Source of the DNA: Ctena decussata
Lineage: Eukaryota > Mollusca > Bivalvia > Lucinida > Lucinidae
DNA length: 64,000 nt
Direction of reading: 5' to 3'
NCBI GenBank assembly: GCA_963989385.1
Contig: OZ022499.1
Coordinates: forward strand, 37,138,866-37,202,865
The translations under genes and the position numbers were made by a program. This document shows positions 1 through 11,537 of this stretch, piece after piece. Under the pieces are notes generated by a model. It was not told where the DNA came from. It saw nothing but the letters and a program-made list of their open reading frames with translations, and did no database searches. The first letter of the stretch is position 1. Every line of letters begins with the position of its first letter.

Positions 1-299
1 AAAATTATGAATCCATCGCAAGCAACGACAACGGCTGATCACTCTTGAACTGTTTTTGTCCGTATCATATATCTCCTGTATCCACGGCTGGCACAACTGA
101 TCAACGCTCTGATGGCACCTGTTCGCAGAATGCAGAGTCTTCAGAGCAGAAACTGATCCATACTGGGGGTATATATATGGGTGAGTAAAGCCGTAGCCTC
201 TTTTCCTATCCCCATCCATAAAGTCTATATTGTGGTATTTTGTTATCAGCATTCCTGTTGTTGATAGTTCAGTGAAGTCGCATTCCATTTCTTCTCCAT
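1..299 (-). CDS. Exon of fibrinogen-like (contactin-associated-protein type) module, runs off left edge
   Basis: Seen: the minus strand has an acceptor (TCTTTAG) at 300-301 followed by 99 open codons to position 1 with no stop. The intron phase is 1: the last base of the 3887-4066 exon (T) plus AT completes a Tyr codon, giving a junction reading MYKIYGEEMECDF. That pattern (GxYxI, then a Cys-Asp-Phe step) is the start of a fibrinogen-like domain. The later stretch, with GSVSALKTLHSANRC and a second Cys six residues on, resembles the short fibrinogen-like module of contactin-associated proteins rather than a full ficolin or tenascin domain; this rests on remembered family patterns. It is probably extracellular and downstream of the LDLa repeats. 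No donor is seen before the window edge, so the exon is partial. Confidence 0.72.
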
Positions 300-1069
300 C
301 TAAAGAGCGTGCAAGAGGTTTAAAAACATTTCAGCGGAATTCCGACAATAGATGATTTACATCAAACACTGATACCGTATTCGACCTAATTAGCGTACAT
401 GTCCCTATAAGCACACATCACACATTATGACTATAAGCGCATATACTTTTACTGGTTTGTCCTATTTTGCTAGTTTACAAGAGCTGAAAAGGCTACAGCA
501 TCTTTCATTTTTTCATTTCAAAAGCTTTCCTATCTTCCTATGACCATAAGCAGGTTTTCTACCATGATGATCCTTTAGGTATGTGCTCTTCAATACATAA
601 CAAATCATTGTAATGTGATGTGCGCTTATAAGAAATAAAACTTACTGCACTTATTTGCCGCCATTTTGAAAAAAAAAATGTTAAGTGCACAGGGCGCTAT
701 AAGGGACAATTACGGTACTTCAAACACTGATGTGTCAAAATACAGTGTAATTCGAATTTCAGTGAAATCTGTCTTATAGGATAATACCTCCGCGCACACA
801 ACTGTTTTATCTGTAAGCCAAATAGTACACAGGTCCACCCTATACTTGGGCCTATTTGAAAATTATATGTGGAGATGATCCTTTATCATCTCACCTGTGG
901 TGCAGTCTTCACAAATGGGGCACATTTCATAGCGATGGAATTTCAAATGAGCTGTAGCACAAATGACACTTGGCAGTAATTATAACTTATTTACCCCCTG
1001 CATACTGAAATTTTAACAGATTTACTGAAGTAAACACCCAATAAGTGTTGAAAGATGTAATGATTTGAA
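300..1069. other. Intron or intergenic DNA, nothing recognised
   Basis: This is AT-rich, non-coding sequence upstream (minus strand) of the exon at 1-299. It includes the acceptor of that exon. No repeat family or RNA gene is recognised. Confidence 0.5.
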
Positions 1070-1617
1070 TTCACAAAGTATGTACTTCAACCATTATTGT
1101 TAAGGTGAGTCGGCTATGGATAAATTTTGAACCGAGTCAGTTTGTCAAAAAATATTTTAAGTACATGTATTTAACTTCTACATTTACATCTTCAATTCTG
1201 CAAGGCAGAGAAAAGGTCCAATGACTACTCGCATAATCAGTCATTATTTGATATGTGGAATAGTTGGAAATGACAAAGCGCAAACGTCTGTCAGTTTGTC
1301 ATAACATATTTTTTAAGCATCAGACTTCTTCATGCACATCTTCAATATGTCTGTTATATATCTGCAAAGCAATGAAAAGATCCGAAAAAAAACTCTGAAA
1401 GTTCATTTTACAAAGTATGCACTACCAAACACTATTCAATATGTGCAGTGGTCGGAAAATGCCTAAGTTTATAACCCTTGAAGTTTGTCAAAGACTATGT
1501 TTTGAGCATCATAATTCTTAATGCACATCTTATATGTCGGTACGATATATGCAAAGTATTGAAGAGATCCAAAGAGAGTTCTGAGAGGAGATGATTTTAC
1601 AAAGTATGCACTATTAC
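1070..1617 (+). repeat. About three degenerate tandem units of 180 bp
   Basis: Phrases such as CACAAAGTATGCACTA, GCACATCTT(C/A)(A)ATATGTC and GAAAAGATCC recur about every 180 bp. They are related to the units at 5619-6684. The SINE at 1618 is inserted at the last unit. Confidence 0.6.
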
Positions 1618-1892
1618 GTAGCGCAGTCGGTAGGGCGTCTGAATAATAAGCCAGAGGTCCTTGATTCGATACCCGGTCCGTCCACTTACATTCAGCTCTC
1701 ATTCCGCTGATTCAAGAAGAGCAGTTGTCAGTTACTGGTGAAAGAAAGTGTACTTAGTACTGGTAAACCACTTAGGAGGTTTAAGCCTGTCCAGGAATAG
1801 TGTGGTTAGGTTTACTGACCGTCCCGACATGACCATAGCTGTTTACTTTGGACGTTAAACAATAACACAACAACAACAACAAAAACAACGTT
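1618..1892 (+). mobile_element. tRNA-derived SINE, copy 1 (5' truncated)
   Basis: An A-box-like GTAGCGCAGTCGG and a B-box-like GATTCGATACC are followed by a body with CAGTTGTCAGTTACTGGTGA and a tail ending TGGACGTTAAACAATAACA then (ACA)n. The same body occurs at 33460-33740 and 60410-60668. The first few bases of the tRNA head found in copy 2 are missing. Confidence 0.85.
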
Positions 1893-2189
1893 GTGCGGGA
1901 GGTATAATGATGTACTGTTCAATACTACAGTCAAAGGTCAAAAGTATTTCCATAAACATATTTTCTATTGACTTCAGTGCATTTGCGTGCTTACATTAAA
2001 TAATTTTGGCAGTCACCCTAGGTCAAACATAAAATAATTACTACGGCTGAAAAACTAAATGAACATTGCAATAAAATTGTTTACAGAACTAAATTCTGAT
2101 CTCTCAGCCTAAAGGTCTTCAGATACAGAATAACTTTGTATTGACTTGTTAAAACACAAATTAGAGTTATTGATCATGGTGAAATCGAT

Positions 2190-2560
2190 GAACTGTGAAA
2201 TATATTCACACGTACAATGTCTACCATAAAGATCCTAGGTTTTCGGGCAGATTGGTCCGTACAAACAGTGGAAACCGAGAGCAGACTGTTCCGTAGAAAC
2301 CAGAATGATCAAGGCTTTTTCAATTTCAATTCCATCTGCGCATTTTAAGGCATTTCTCTATGGTAGACCCGGAACAAGAGGAAAATAAATAACAGGGCAT
2401 GGATAGACTGTGCTTGCAGCAGGTGCAGAATTATGGCGGACTTTTGGGGGAATATTTTTGAACTTAAACGTTCATTTTCTAGGAAACGAAACGGTGAAAT
2501 GTTTTTTTTTTCTGTCTTATTCTGTATCTTACAGTGTAAAGGTTTTACAAAAACAATATG
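2190..2560 (+). repeat. Dispersed repeat, partner of 17040-17940
   Basis: Segments such as CAATGTCTACC, TTTTCGGGCAGATTGGTCCG, GCTTGCAGCAGGTGCAGAAT and AAACGAAACGGTGAAAT recur in the same order near 17.05-17.93 kb, with spacing differences; a short piece also occurs near 11.29-11.32 kb. The family is not recognised. Confidence 0.6.
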
Positions 2561-3886
2561 CATAAGCATGCCCTATCGATTAAATATATTTTTCGTGACG
2601 TTTTTCATGAAATTCAATTTTCTTGCATTTTTTTTAAATGTAAAAATCTACTTATTATCAAGATAAATGCAATTTTTCTTACCAGTTTGTTTCAAATATC
2701 CCATATTATAGATTATATGATTTGCAGAAATCACAGTGCATCCATGTGCTAGAGACATGGATTCAAATGGAAAATGTGTGAAAATGTATGTACAAATACA
2801 ATGTTTTTTTAGGAAGACAAAACGGTGTTTTTTGTTCTTATCCAAACGTTTTATAGCCCTGTGGGTTATTCAGCTGGTATAATGAAATGAATGCCCCACG
2901 AATATGTTTATTGAGTATCCGTCTACCTTAAGAAACAGCTTGTCAAACTTAGTGTAATTTTTTTAAATTACTAAGTTTCCACTGACGTTAATGACGACGT
3001 CTCGAATAATTGGACCAAAAACTCAAACGTTCAAACTTTAGTAATGCTGTTTGAGTGTAGAATAAACGACTGAAATGACACAAATATATTGCATGCTATA
3101 TTCGTTCAGCTTTCTACCAGTGCCAAAATTTGTGTAATCCATTTAACAGAAGTGCAAAAATATACTCGAAAAAAATATAAAAATGGTCAAACTTTTACCA
3201 TGCGATTTCTGGAACATTTCAAATATTTGGTAAAATCAATCATTTCTACACCTCACCCCCATTTTATTCATTGTGCAAGTTTTATACACATGAAGAATGA
3301 ATATTTAGCCTTTGTCTTGTCCAAGTCCAGACTTCCTCAAAATCAAAGTGTCTTTAGAAGTCCATAAGGAATAAATTCACCAAAATTTTCGATTTCGCCG
3401 ATTCATAATTTTCTTTGCAAAATTGCTCGATTGTCAACAAATTTAATCATTTTTAAGGTCAGCAATCTGTAACAATTTTAAAACCCGTAGCAATTTTAGG
3501 AGTTATGACCGACCAAACTGACACACTATCAATTCTCTATGGAAATTCAAACAACTTTTATTTTAAGTAAGGGTTGTTTGGCTTAAAGCCTGGACTTGGT
3601 CAAGACAAAGGCTATAGGTTCAAACTTCATGTGTATAAATCTTGCAAAATGAACAAAATGGAAGCCTTAGGTAGAAATGATTTATTTTACCAAATGTTTC
3701 AAATATTTCAGAAATCGCAGGGTAGAAGTTTGACCTTTTAATATTTTTTTTCGAGTATATAATTTCCGGTAGACACGAAAATACACTGAAGTCTATGGGA
3801 CACTTCATTTTGTGGAATTACTTTTGGTCCTTGACTGTACAAAAAACTAACTTGTTAGTTCATCACACGTAAGATCATAAACCTAC
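2560..3886. repeat. Intron with imperfect inverted repeat (3140-3330 against 3590-3770)
   Basis: Sequences such as TATACTCGAAAAAAATAT, TTATACACATGAA and CCTTTGTCTTGTCCAAGTCC on the left reappear inverted on the right (GGACTTGGTCAAGACAAAGG). This looks like a decayed foldback element; outer GGACCAAAA motifs at about 3014 and 3816 (inverted) may be its ends. Confidence 0.55.
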
Positions 3887-4066
3887 ATATTTTGTACATT
3901 CCATTTTCCCTATAGCCTGCATTCCACCATTCCTGACACGTGGTTGGCTTAACACAGTTCTTTTCATCTTCAGATGACTGACAATCAGGCACTCCGTCAC
4001 ATAGATATGCCAAGGGAATACACGTATAGTCACCACAGTTAAACGCAGTGGAAGGGTTGCATGAAC
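3887..4066 (-). CDS. Exon: LDL-receptor class A repeat plus start of fibrinogen-like module
   Basis: Seen: acceptor CTAG at 4067-4070, donor GTAGGT at 3881-3886, 180 nt, phase 1-1, open throughout. Residues 2-42 carry the six-Cys LDLa pattern, with FNCGDYTC, CDGVPDC and the acidic SSEDEKNC end that forms the calcium cage in this family. After that, CQEWWNAGYRENGMYKI begins the fibrinogen-like module that continues in 1-299. LDLa repeats are ligand-binding extracellular modules. The exon joins in frame to 4494-4610 (A plus GT gives Ser, then the first Cys of this repeat). Fusing the end of one module to the start of the next in one exon links the LDLa string to the fibrinogen-like part. Confidence 0.85.
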
Positions 4067-4493
4067 CTAGTGATGAAACAAGTATAAACTATATAACTGA
4101 AGTTACAATCTTCAATCGGCGTTAAAACATTTCCGAGCATATGTTTACCCTTCATTTCTGGTGGGTCTTTTCTATTCCAGTTGTGGAAAGTACATAAATA
4201 AGTACACCACAAATCTTCACATGCGCACGAGCATGCACACCTACTGACTATTATTTATTGTTAACTAGACAATGACATCTTACATGTACCTGCCCCAAAC
4301 ATGCTTGATTGTAACTGAAAAACGGCTACATGAAAAGTATCACTAGACTACAGGCGGTGTGTTCCAAACTGTTAGAACTGCAATACAGGTAGGTTTTCAA
4401 ATATTCGCCTTTTAAAATGTACTCGTGAATTAATAATAACAGCCACGGTTTGCGTTAAAAAGACTCAGAGATGAAAAGGTTGATAAAATTTAC

Positions 4494-4610
4494 TGCACTG
4501 AAATTCGTCTTCTCCTAATAAACAATCTGGCTTTCCGTCACACCGGAGGCTTTCCTCAATGCAGAGCTTTGAATCGCACTTGAATGTGGCATTGTTGCAC
4601 TCAGGAAAAT
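4494..4610 (-). CDS. Exon: LDL-receptor class A repeat
   Basis: Seen: acceptor TTTTTCAG at 4611-4618, donor GTAAAT just below 4494, 117 nt (39 codons), phase 1-1. The translation starts FPECNNATFKC and includes CDGKPDC and GEDEFQC, so all six Cys and the acidic SDE-like calcium motif (GEDE) are present. The third Cys lies in SKLC, where the usual DGxC is altered. The length is typical of a single-module LDLa exon. It joins the exon at 3887-4066 in frame and could join 10913-11068 or the 7695 exon upstream, all at phase 1. It is one of four LDLa modules in this gene. Confidence 0.85.
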
Positions 4611-4618
4611 CTGAAAAA

Positions 4619-5280
4619 GTATAAATATAAATTAATAAACAGAAATTGAATATTTTTATTTTACTTTTTAATAAATTACTGAGATTCCTCAGTGGAATCT
4701 AAACTGATAATCTCACTGTTTCACAAGTGAAATTATCACTTTAGTTTTCACTGTTTCAAAAATCGGATTTTCGTGACAGTTTCAACTATTTGTTGATTAT
4801 TTTGCATTAAGTTTATCCGGCTTGAAATGAATTATGTCACGCATGTTTGCAATTCGTTACGACGTTAAAGACGTCAGTAAAAGCGCCAATGTAACGATGT
4901 AAATACACGCGACGTCAGGCCGCCTAATTCTCCTGTATGTTTTTTTTCTTAGCAATTTTCATGAGATCTGTTTATTAAAATGAAATTTCAAGGTCTTTTT
5001 CTATCACAAGCTTCTCATAGCCAGTTAACACGCTAGAAGCATCAAATCTGATGCAAAACGGCCAGAAAAAGTTGTGTATCAGTTGTTAGAATAAACTTAA
5101 TCATGGAAAATTTGAAGCATAAACGAAACAGAAAAGAAGATTGCAATGTAGGATTGATTTTTTATTTCACTCATGAACACCAAAAGAGGTATTTTCACTC
5201 TAGGTTTCGCTACCTGTGAAGACACTGCTTTTGGTGTTCATTCGGTGAAATAAATCACGATGTTCTATATAATACTAACA
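4619..5280. other. Intron with a short foldback near 5160-5254
   Basis: TTTATTTCAC, five variable bases, then GAACACCAAAAG on the left pairs with CTTTTGGTGTTC and GTGAAATAAA on the right, forming an imperfect hairpin of about 95 bp. The rest is unassigned AT-rich sequence with some CACTGTTTCA-type short repeats around 4720-4790. Confidence 0.5.
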
Positions 5281-7096
5281 CTACTCTCTTGTTGACACAG
5301 TCCAGCAAGTGGTTTTTCAAAGTTTATACTTAGAAGATAAGAAATCAGCAAATTCCACTTACCTGGTTCAATTTTCTACCATTTCTCGTAGTCAGATTTG
5401 TGAAGTAGAGTTTTAAAAAATCACTGGCAAGCTCTCAAGCTTGCAAAGTAATCTCTTGCAATGTATTTTTTTTTCATTTTCAAAATGGCCGCCTCGGAAT
5501 GACAAGTATTGCTGTACGGGTGGCATGTTTCAAGCATACTCTTGAAATTTAACATTTCATATAAAATTAACATGAAATCATTTTAAAACTAGAAAATTGT
5601 GTCTGTAAGACACTAATGATGCCCCCGTGCAGTGCCTGTCACATGACTCATGAAGTGTATATCCATAAAGTACCTACAAAGAATACATTGAAAACATACC
5701 CTACCATGTAAAATATTGCCCAAAATGACTAAGTTTAAAAGGCTGTGATATTGCCAAAATTAATTCTAGATCTATCAAAATGCCTCATGCATATCTTCAA
5801 ATGTGTAGACAAGGTTTAAAAAAGATCCATTGAAAACTCCATACTCTACAATGCAAAACATTTCCCTAGAATGACTAGTTCAAAAGGCCGTAATTCTGTC
5901 AAAATTAACTCTAGATCCAACAAAAACCCACATGCACATCTTCAATACATTCACTAAATGTACCCATCGTTCGAAACAGATCCATTGAAAACTGTGAGAG
6001 GAGTTGATTACACATACTCTATACCCTACAATGCAACAATTTGCCTAAAATGACTAAGTTCAAAAGGCCGTAATTCTGTCAAAATTGATTCTAGGTCCAA
6101 CAAAAACCCACATGCATATCTTAAATATATTTACAGCATGTATGCATGGTTTGAAAAAGATCCATTGAAAACTGTGAGAGGAGTTGATTACACAAACTCT
6201 ATACCCTACAATGCAAAACTTTGCCTAAAATGACTAAGTTCAAAAGGCCATAATTCTATTAAAATTAAGTCTAGGTCCAACAAAAATCTACATGCACATT
6301 TTCAGTATGTTCCAAAGATGTAAGCAAAGTTTAAAAAAGATCCAATGAAAACTGTGGGAGGAGTTGATTACACAAACTCCATACCCTACAATACAAAAAG
6401 TTGCCTAAAATGACTAAGTGTAAAAGGACGTAATTCTGTCAAAATTGATTTTTGCACCATGAAAAATCCACATGCACATCTTCAATATATCCACAACATG
6501 TATGCAAAGTTTGAAAAAGATCCATTGACAACTGTGGGAGGAGTTGATTACACAAACTCTATACTATAAAGCGTGACGAACAGACAGACGGACGGACAGA
6601 CAGACAGACGGACAGACAGACAGACGGACAGACAGACAGACAAGGGCAAATCTTAATGCCCCCTGACTATCGTCACGGGGGCATAAAAAGCTGTTCTTTT
6701 ATTTTTAGCAGTTATTTTCATAAGAAATATCTACTGGGAAAACAAAAAGACGCATAAGTATAGCTGACACGGCAATGGACTCTTTGCTGAAATGATCATA
6801 TTCATCGTTTCTGTTTTTTGAAGTCATAATAGGTGGTTCCCGGCTTAATAAAAATTAAAATGAACCTCATCAAAGGCTGGAGACCAGAAGGGATTATTTT
6901 TACTTTTGGAAAACCCACCACCAAACACTAAATGATAAGAATAGACAAGAGAGGTCATTCAAAATGCTGCAAGTCAGTTTTTAGCTACGAGAAACGGTTT
7001 TGGGTATGTAAAACCTAAAATTTTGATATTTAAGCATCTTTAAAGAAAAAAGTTCCACTACAAACCACTTGCTGGAGTGTGTCAACAAGAGAGTAG
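5281..7096. mobile_element. Inverted-repeat-bounded unit carrying an ATGCCCCCG element
   Basis: The left end 5281-5315 (CTACTCTCTTGTTGACACA then TCCAGCAAGTGGTTT) is matched inverted at 7062-7096 with one mismatch. It is probably a non-autonomous DNA transposon, here interrupted by the ATGCCCCCG element at 5619-6684. No transposase-like frame was seen inside. Confidence 0.6.
5619..6684 (+). mobile_element. ATGCCCCCG-ended element with five or so tandem units
   Basis: It begins ATGCCCCCG and ends CGGGGGCAT, an inverted pair. Inside are about five units of 175 bp sharing CCTAAAATGACTAAGTTCAA, CACATGCACATCTTCAATAT and ATCCATTGAAAACTGTGAGA. A (GACAGACG)n tract at 6578-6645 lies next to the right end. 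A small hairpin (GTGTCTGTAAGACAC) sits just outside the left end at 5599-5613. It is non-coding, apparently non-autonomous. Confidence 0.75.
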
Positions 7097-7688
7097 TAAA
7101 AACAACAAGCTTTTACATGTACAAGGCTAGGCTCCCGTTAAAACCTTCAGTACTAATCAACCTCACAGATCAGACAGAGCCACTGCTAATATGAGGGGTG
7201 TCTGAAGTGATTTTAATCCTGTTTTGACCTGTGGACGCCCATCTTTATTATTTGGATGAGCCCATGTCTTGGTTTAAGTGTTTCTTCTGAAAGTTTTCCA
7301 TGCTATTGTTGGTTTTTTTCAAGAGAAATTCTTGTGAGCAAAAGTATGGACACCGATTAGACGCCGCACGATACGGAGTCTAAACTGCAACTGCTCTGTT
7401 TGTATATGTTCCAAAACAAGCTTCCAGCCTAAAAAAGGCTAATAAGAATTAAATCCAGAAACTACTATATTCAGGGGATAAAACAATAACTCTTAAAGTA
7501 AAAATGGATTGCAAAGCTGGCCGTGTAGCTATATACCTTTATCTACGTTTGACCTTGCGTGGATCTAATAAATGATTCTTATTAGACGGACATGCCTGAA
7601 TTGTATTTTCAATGGGGAGGATCGAGCCTGTTTCATGCATGATTATAGGGAATGACTATAACAGAAACGACAGTGAACTGGAAAGATA
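7097..7688. other. Intron, nothing firm recognised
   Basis: This is AT-rich non-coding sequence just downstream of the 7695 donor. A fragment near 7340-7400 (ACACCGATTAGACGCCGC) resembles remnants at 18290-18400 and 50150-50240. Confidence 0.45.
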
Positions 7689-7694
7689 ACTTAC

Positions 7695-7777
7695 CACAAT
7701 CCTCGTCTTTTCCATCAATGCAGTCAGCATGATTGTCACACAGTACACTAATATCCAAACATTTTCCATCACTGCAA
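7695..7777 (-). CDS. Exon: LDL-receptor class A repeat lacking its first Cys; 5' border uncertain
   Basis: Seen: strong donor GTAAGT (7689-7694) and a reading frame with CSDGKC, LCDNHADC and DGKDEDC, i.e. Cys 2-6 of an LDLa module with a good calcium-cage end. The nearest acceptor (TTATTTAG at 7778-7785) gives an 83 nt exon that starts in phase 2, which does not match the phase-1 end of 10913-11068; a small exon carrying the first Cys could then lie in 7.8-10.9 kb. Alternatively the AG at 7800-7801 gives a 105 nt phase 1-1 exon (7695-7799) that keeps the gene in frame and includes a Phe-Ser-Cys start, but its pyrimidine tract is poor. The module call is firm; the border is not. Confidence 0.7.
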
Positions 7778-7799
7778 CTAAATAATTGATGTATATGTT

Positions 7800-8404
7800 C
7801 TATATATTTGTTTATTATTTACTATGTACATTGAAGTGGGTATGCAGCGCTGACGGGGTTGACTCAACACTGATTCGGTGTTGTTTTGTAGTTTGGTGTC
7901 TGTTGAGATGTTTAGTATATCATTTTTGCATAAATTTCAATTTATTATTTTACTTGTGTTCCCATTTCTGAATCGGATGATTATCATTTATCAGTCGTTT
8001 ATGCGTTCTACACGTAGTGTTGTCCCAGTGTTTAATAATGTTTCCTGAAGTTCTCGGACAAGCTCTCGATCCGACTTTGGAGTCTTGGGCTGATATATCG
8101 GGTGAAAACGAAAAACGAGAAACCCATGACAGAATCTCTATATATACATTTCACGTAAAAACACACTAAAATCAGCCGTTTTGCATGGCTGATATACTTA
8201 TGTTTGGCTTAGGCTAGGTTTATGACCAATATCCTGGGAAAAAGCTGTTTATTTTGCTTTCTTCTTGCGTTTAATTTTGTTTGCTTGTTGATTTCTGTTT
8301 GCCTTCTGTAGCTTTTCCCGCTTGTGTTGCGGGTGGAATTTACAATTTGATGTATAGTTTCATGACCATTTTCCTTTTACTCCACTTTACATATTCTAAA
8401 ATAA
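7800..8404. other. Intron, nothing recognised
   Basis: AT-rich sequence with a short unsupported open frame at 7786-7971. It contains no family, RNA gene or clear repeat that I can identify. Confidence 0.4.
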
Positions 8405-9430
8405 ACCATAAGACCATTGGTCCTGTAGCTCACATGAGTCCATTTATCCTCAGCACTCAAATCCAAAACAACCAACCAACTTAACCGCCATGAAATACAG
8501 TCAGAATCTTTTATTACCTTGCCATAGGCTTCTATGGGACTTCATCCCCTATGCCTTTAATATAATTTGATTATGAAAATGAATTTCTAAAAGAAAAACT
8601 CACAATCAGGGCAGAAATTTCTCTTGCAAATTTTGTAGTTCATAAAGGAAACAACGGTAGCATTTTTATATCTGATACTCTAGTTTAAACATATTTTATT
8701 GTCTAAATAACATAGCAAATATCTGATACTCATCCCAATATAGTCCAATACTGGAAACCAACAAATTCGGCAAGAGAAGTAATACAGTTATCTTTGTATA
8801 ATAAAATCAATTTGGATTATTCCTCTTGTTTTTACAACATATTTAAAATTTCCCACTGTAAGTCAATGACAACTTTATTGCGCCAAAACAACCAAACTGC
8901 TCAAGGAATGCCATGGAAAACAATTTTTTTATAAAGGCTAGTACTAGAATCTTTTCTGTAAAGTTTCAGCTTAAGCAGCCACATCGTTTGTGAGAAGATG
9001 CTGTTTGAATATCTTTTTCTATTTTTAACCATTTAGCTGTCATGGCAACCAGCCAAATCATGCAATTTGCATGAATTTCATCTGGTTGGTAAAGGACTAT
9101 TCTCGGAAAATTTCTATAAAAGTGTTTTTTTTTTTTTTCAAAATATCTGCAATGACATAACAAGAAATCCAAATTTTCGATTTTCCCCATACAAGTCAAG
9201 TGAAACTTTAAGTTGCCATAGCAACCAAAGTTCTAAGGTGATCTACATAAAACACAGTAATATTAGTTCCCTCTGCCTAAAGATGTGAAATTTGGTAATG
9301 CCTGGCCCTCTAGTTTCAGAGGAGATGTCGTTTGAAAATGTTGCCGGACGACGGATGACGAACGACGGATGCCTGCCTAATGCCTATACTATAAGCACAC
9401 CTGTGAGCCTTCGCCTCAGGTGAGCTAAAA
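8405..9430 (+). mobile_element. GAGCTAA-ended element (GCTCACC family), copy 1
   Basis: The left end has GACCATTGGTCCTGTAGCTC and the right end CCTCAGGTGAGCTAAAA, so TAGCTCAC(A/C)TGAG is an inverted terminal motif. Internal units carry GCCATGGCAACC-like phrases (GTTGCCATAGCAACC). An ACGACGGATGACGAACGACG tract lies near the right end, as in other copies. It is non-coding. Confidence 0.75.
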
Positions 9431-10912
9431 CTAGCCGTGAATCAAACTTTGACGTACCGATACTGATCCATTGTACAGGAGCCTGAAATGGAATATAATG
9501 AAGATCCTTACAATGTTACCTATTACTAAGTCACCATTTAAATAACAACGTTATAAAGGAACGTGAATGTTTATTTCCTATAAGACAGCTCGCCTAAAAT
9601 TACACACTTGCCTGTAAAAAGAAAACTGGGACCCAGTTTAAGTATTGAATGGAGTCGCCTGACACCGAAGAACATGACAAGGTTAGCTAAACAAAGACAC
9701 TAAAATGAAACATGTTTTTACCATAATAACCGTTTCGTTTGGTCAGTGTTTCTTAACTGATACATATCAGATATCGATTTTTTTTGTTTTGTTCGGGTAA
9801 CATTACAAAAAAAACTCTGACAGTTTCCATACAAATTTGTCTATTTTTCGACAGATTACTGTAATTGTCTCGGGAAGCCAATGATAGACATATGCATTAC
9901 AAAGAGGGTTTCATTTTAATTTTGAACAATTATCATATTCGCACCGTAACTCATAATGACTTTCGCAAGAGGGGAACATATAAGTGAAATTTTCGGTCAT
10001 CCATAATACATCTATTTATGGCTTTTTCAAATTTACAGAATTTATTTTTGTTAAATATGCTTAAAATGAAGCAAAATACAACATCTACTCATAGTATGCA
10101 GTTATACGTAAATGTTAAGTATGTTCGCCCAATTTTTATATACATTGGGTCGAATTACCCCTCCCACTTTTCCGTTTTTCAGCTGTAGACTATCTTTCAC
10201 CTAATGTGCATCAGCTTGCTACACATATATAATATGTATGTTAACAGAATACATATGCATGCAAAGTGGCTTCCTGAGACACAGGTGGGGGCGGGAAGCA
10301 CCTTTGTTTCCCACACATTCAATTATAAAAAACTGCTTTTTACACCAAAAATCTCAATCTGTGTGCTATATAATCGAATAATAATTTTTGTGCCAATTGA
10401 AGGGTGTTCAGAGCAACACATTCCAATAAAAATTTTGAACTATTCCGGTAGTTCTTTTTCGACCAGTCTTATAGGCAAATTTACATTACAGCTGTCAGAG
10501 GGCCTTCATTTTTTATTCTAGAAATATACCAGCTCTAACAGTGATGAGTTGAAAAATATATCACAGTTACTGCATCAGATTGAAAAAACGCTTTAAGCTT
10601 TATATTAAGCGTGTGGATTGCTACAGATCAAATTTTGTTTACTGTCGTGTCAATCAATTTTTAATTTTGGTTGTTCCAAAAACTTACTGCTTTCTATAGC
10701 GAGGCTTATACGTTTTTTTTCATCAGAAGAATATAACGGAAATTATTTTACAGAAACAGTAAACTAACACAATTTTCGTAAGCGTTTGAGGCAAAAAAAT
10801 TATTGTTCGTAATCAATTTTCGTATTCACAAGTCATTTGCTCACCACAGTCGCATCTTTTTCGAGAAAATAAGCAAATTCAACGGATATGATTATGATAA
10901 ATATGGAAGTAC
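9431..10912. other. Intron, nothing recognised
   Basis: About 1.5 kb of AT-rich sequence between a repeat and the degenerate LDLa exon. Short open frames (for example 10204-10521) have no recognisable domain. If the 7695 exon really starts in phase 2, a missing small exon must lie here or just to the left. Confidence 0.4.
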
Positions 10913-11068
10913 CTGGTGCATCACAACCTTCTTCATCTAGTCCTGAAATACAGTCTCTACTACCATCACATCTGCCCAGGACTGAGATTATTTCACCATC
11001 ACCGCAAGGAAAATACAGAGACTCCTCACTCACTGGCAAAGTTTCTGGTATGCTTCCTGACATCAATC
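10913..11068 (-). CDS. Exon: degenerate LDL-receptor class A repeat
   Basis: Seen: acceptor CATATTAG (11069-11076), donor GTACTT below 10913, 156 nt, phase 1-1. The translation includes LYFPCGDGE, GRCDGSRDC and SGLDEEGCDAP. Only four Cys remain. Matched to the LDLa pattern they are Cys 2, 4, 5 and 6, so Cys 1 and Cys 3 are missing. In this family Cys 1 and 3 form a disulfide together, so the loss is of one whole pair and is structurally coherent. The module directly follows the C-type lectin-like domain (previous exon ends phase 1). Confidence 0.8.
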
Positions 11069-11531
11069 CTAATATGAAGAAAAACAGAACGTGAGCGCGT
11101 AAACTTAGCGTATTTATTTCTCAGGAATGAAAAACGAGATGCTTATTCCTTGTTAGTCCTTTTTGGCGATCGGTGTATTAAGACGGAGTAGTGCCAGGTG
11201 TCCATCTAAATACGATAAAAAGAAAACTGTCTGTTGGAAGATTATTGGGTGCTGAAATGGTGCTGCGAAAGGTTTTGGTAGGACAAGGGCCTGCTGTGCT
11301 TGCAGCATTTGCAGAACAAATATTTCTTTCCCAACTCTCTTGCCTCACCCAGTGACAAGCGGCTCGTTATGTTAATATTGATTGAAATCCTCTCTCAAAT
11401 GGACGCTAAACCCAAACCAAACAATCCTTACAGCAAACAATTAATCATCATTTCGTAGAAGGTAATGTTTTTACAAATAGCTTATATAAGCAATGACTGG
11501 CCAAAATATACCCGGCTCAAAATTTCGTAAC
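11069..11531. other. Intron between CTLD and first LDLa exon
   Basis: A short stretch near 11290-11320 (GGGCCTGCTGTGCTTGCAGC) matches the dispersed repeat at 2190-2560 and 17040-17940. Otherwise it is unassigned. Confidence 0.5.
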
Positions 11532-11537
11532 ACCTAC

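Noticed and set aside
6578..6645. CRISPR-like or telomeric array
   Set aside because: It is a GACA/GACG simple repeat with no spacers, and the context is a eukaryotic transposable element.
8575..8640. Possible small Cys-containing minus-strand exon (RNFCPDC before a GTGAGT)
   Set aside because: The donor is good, but no phase gives a readable LDLa half that joins both neighbours; phase 2 meets a stop.
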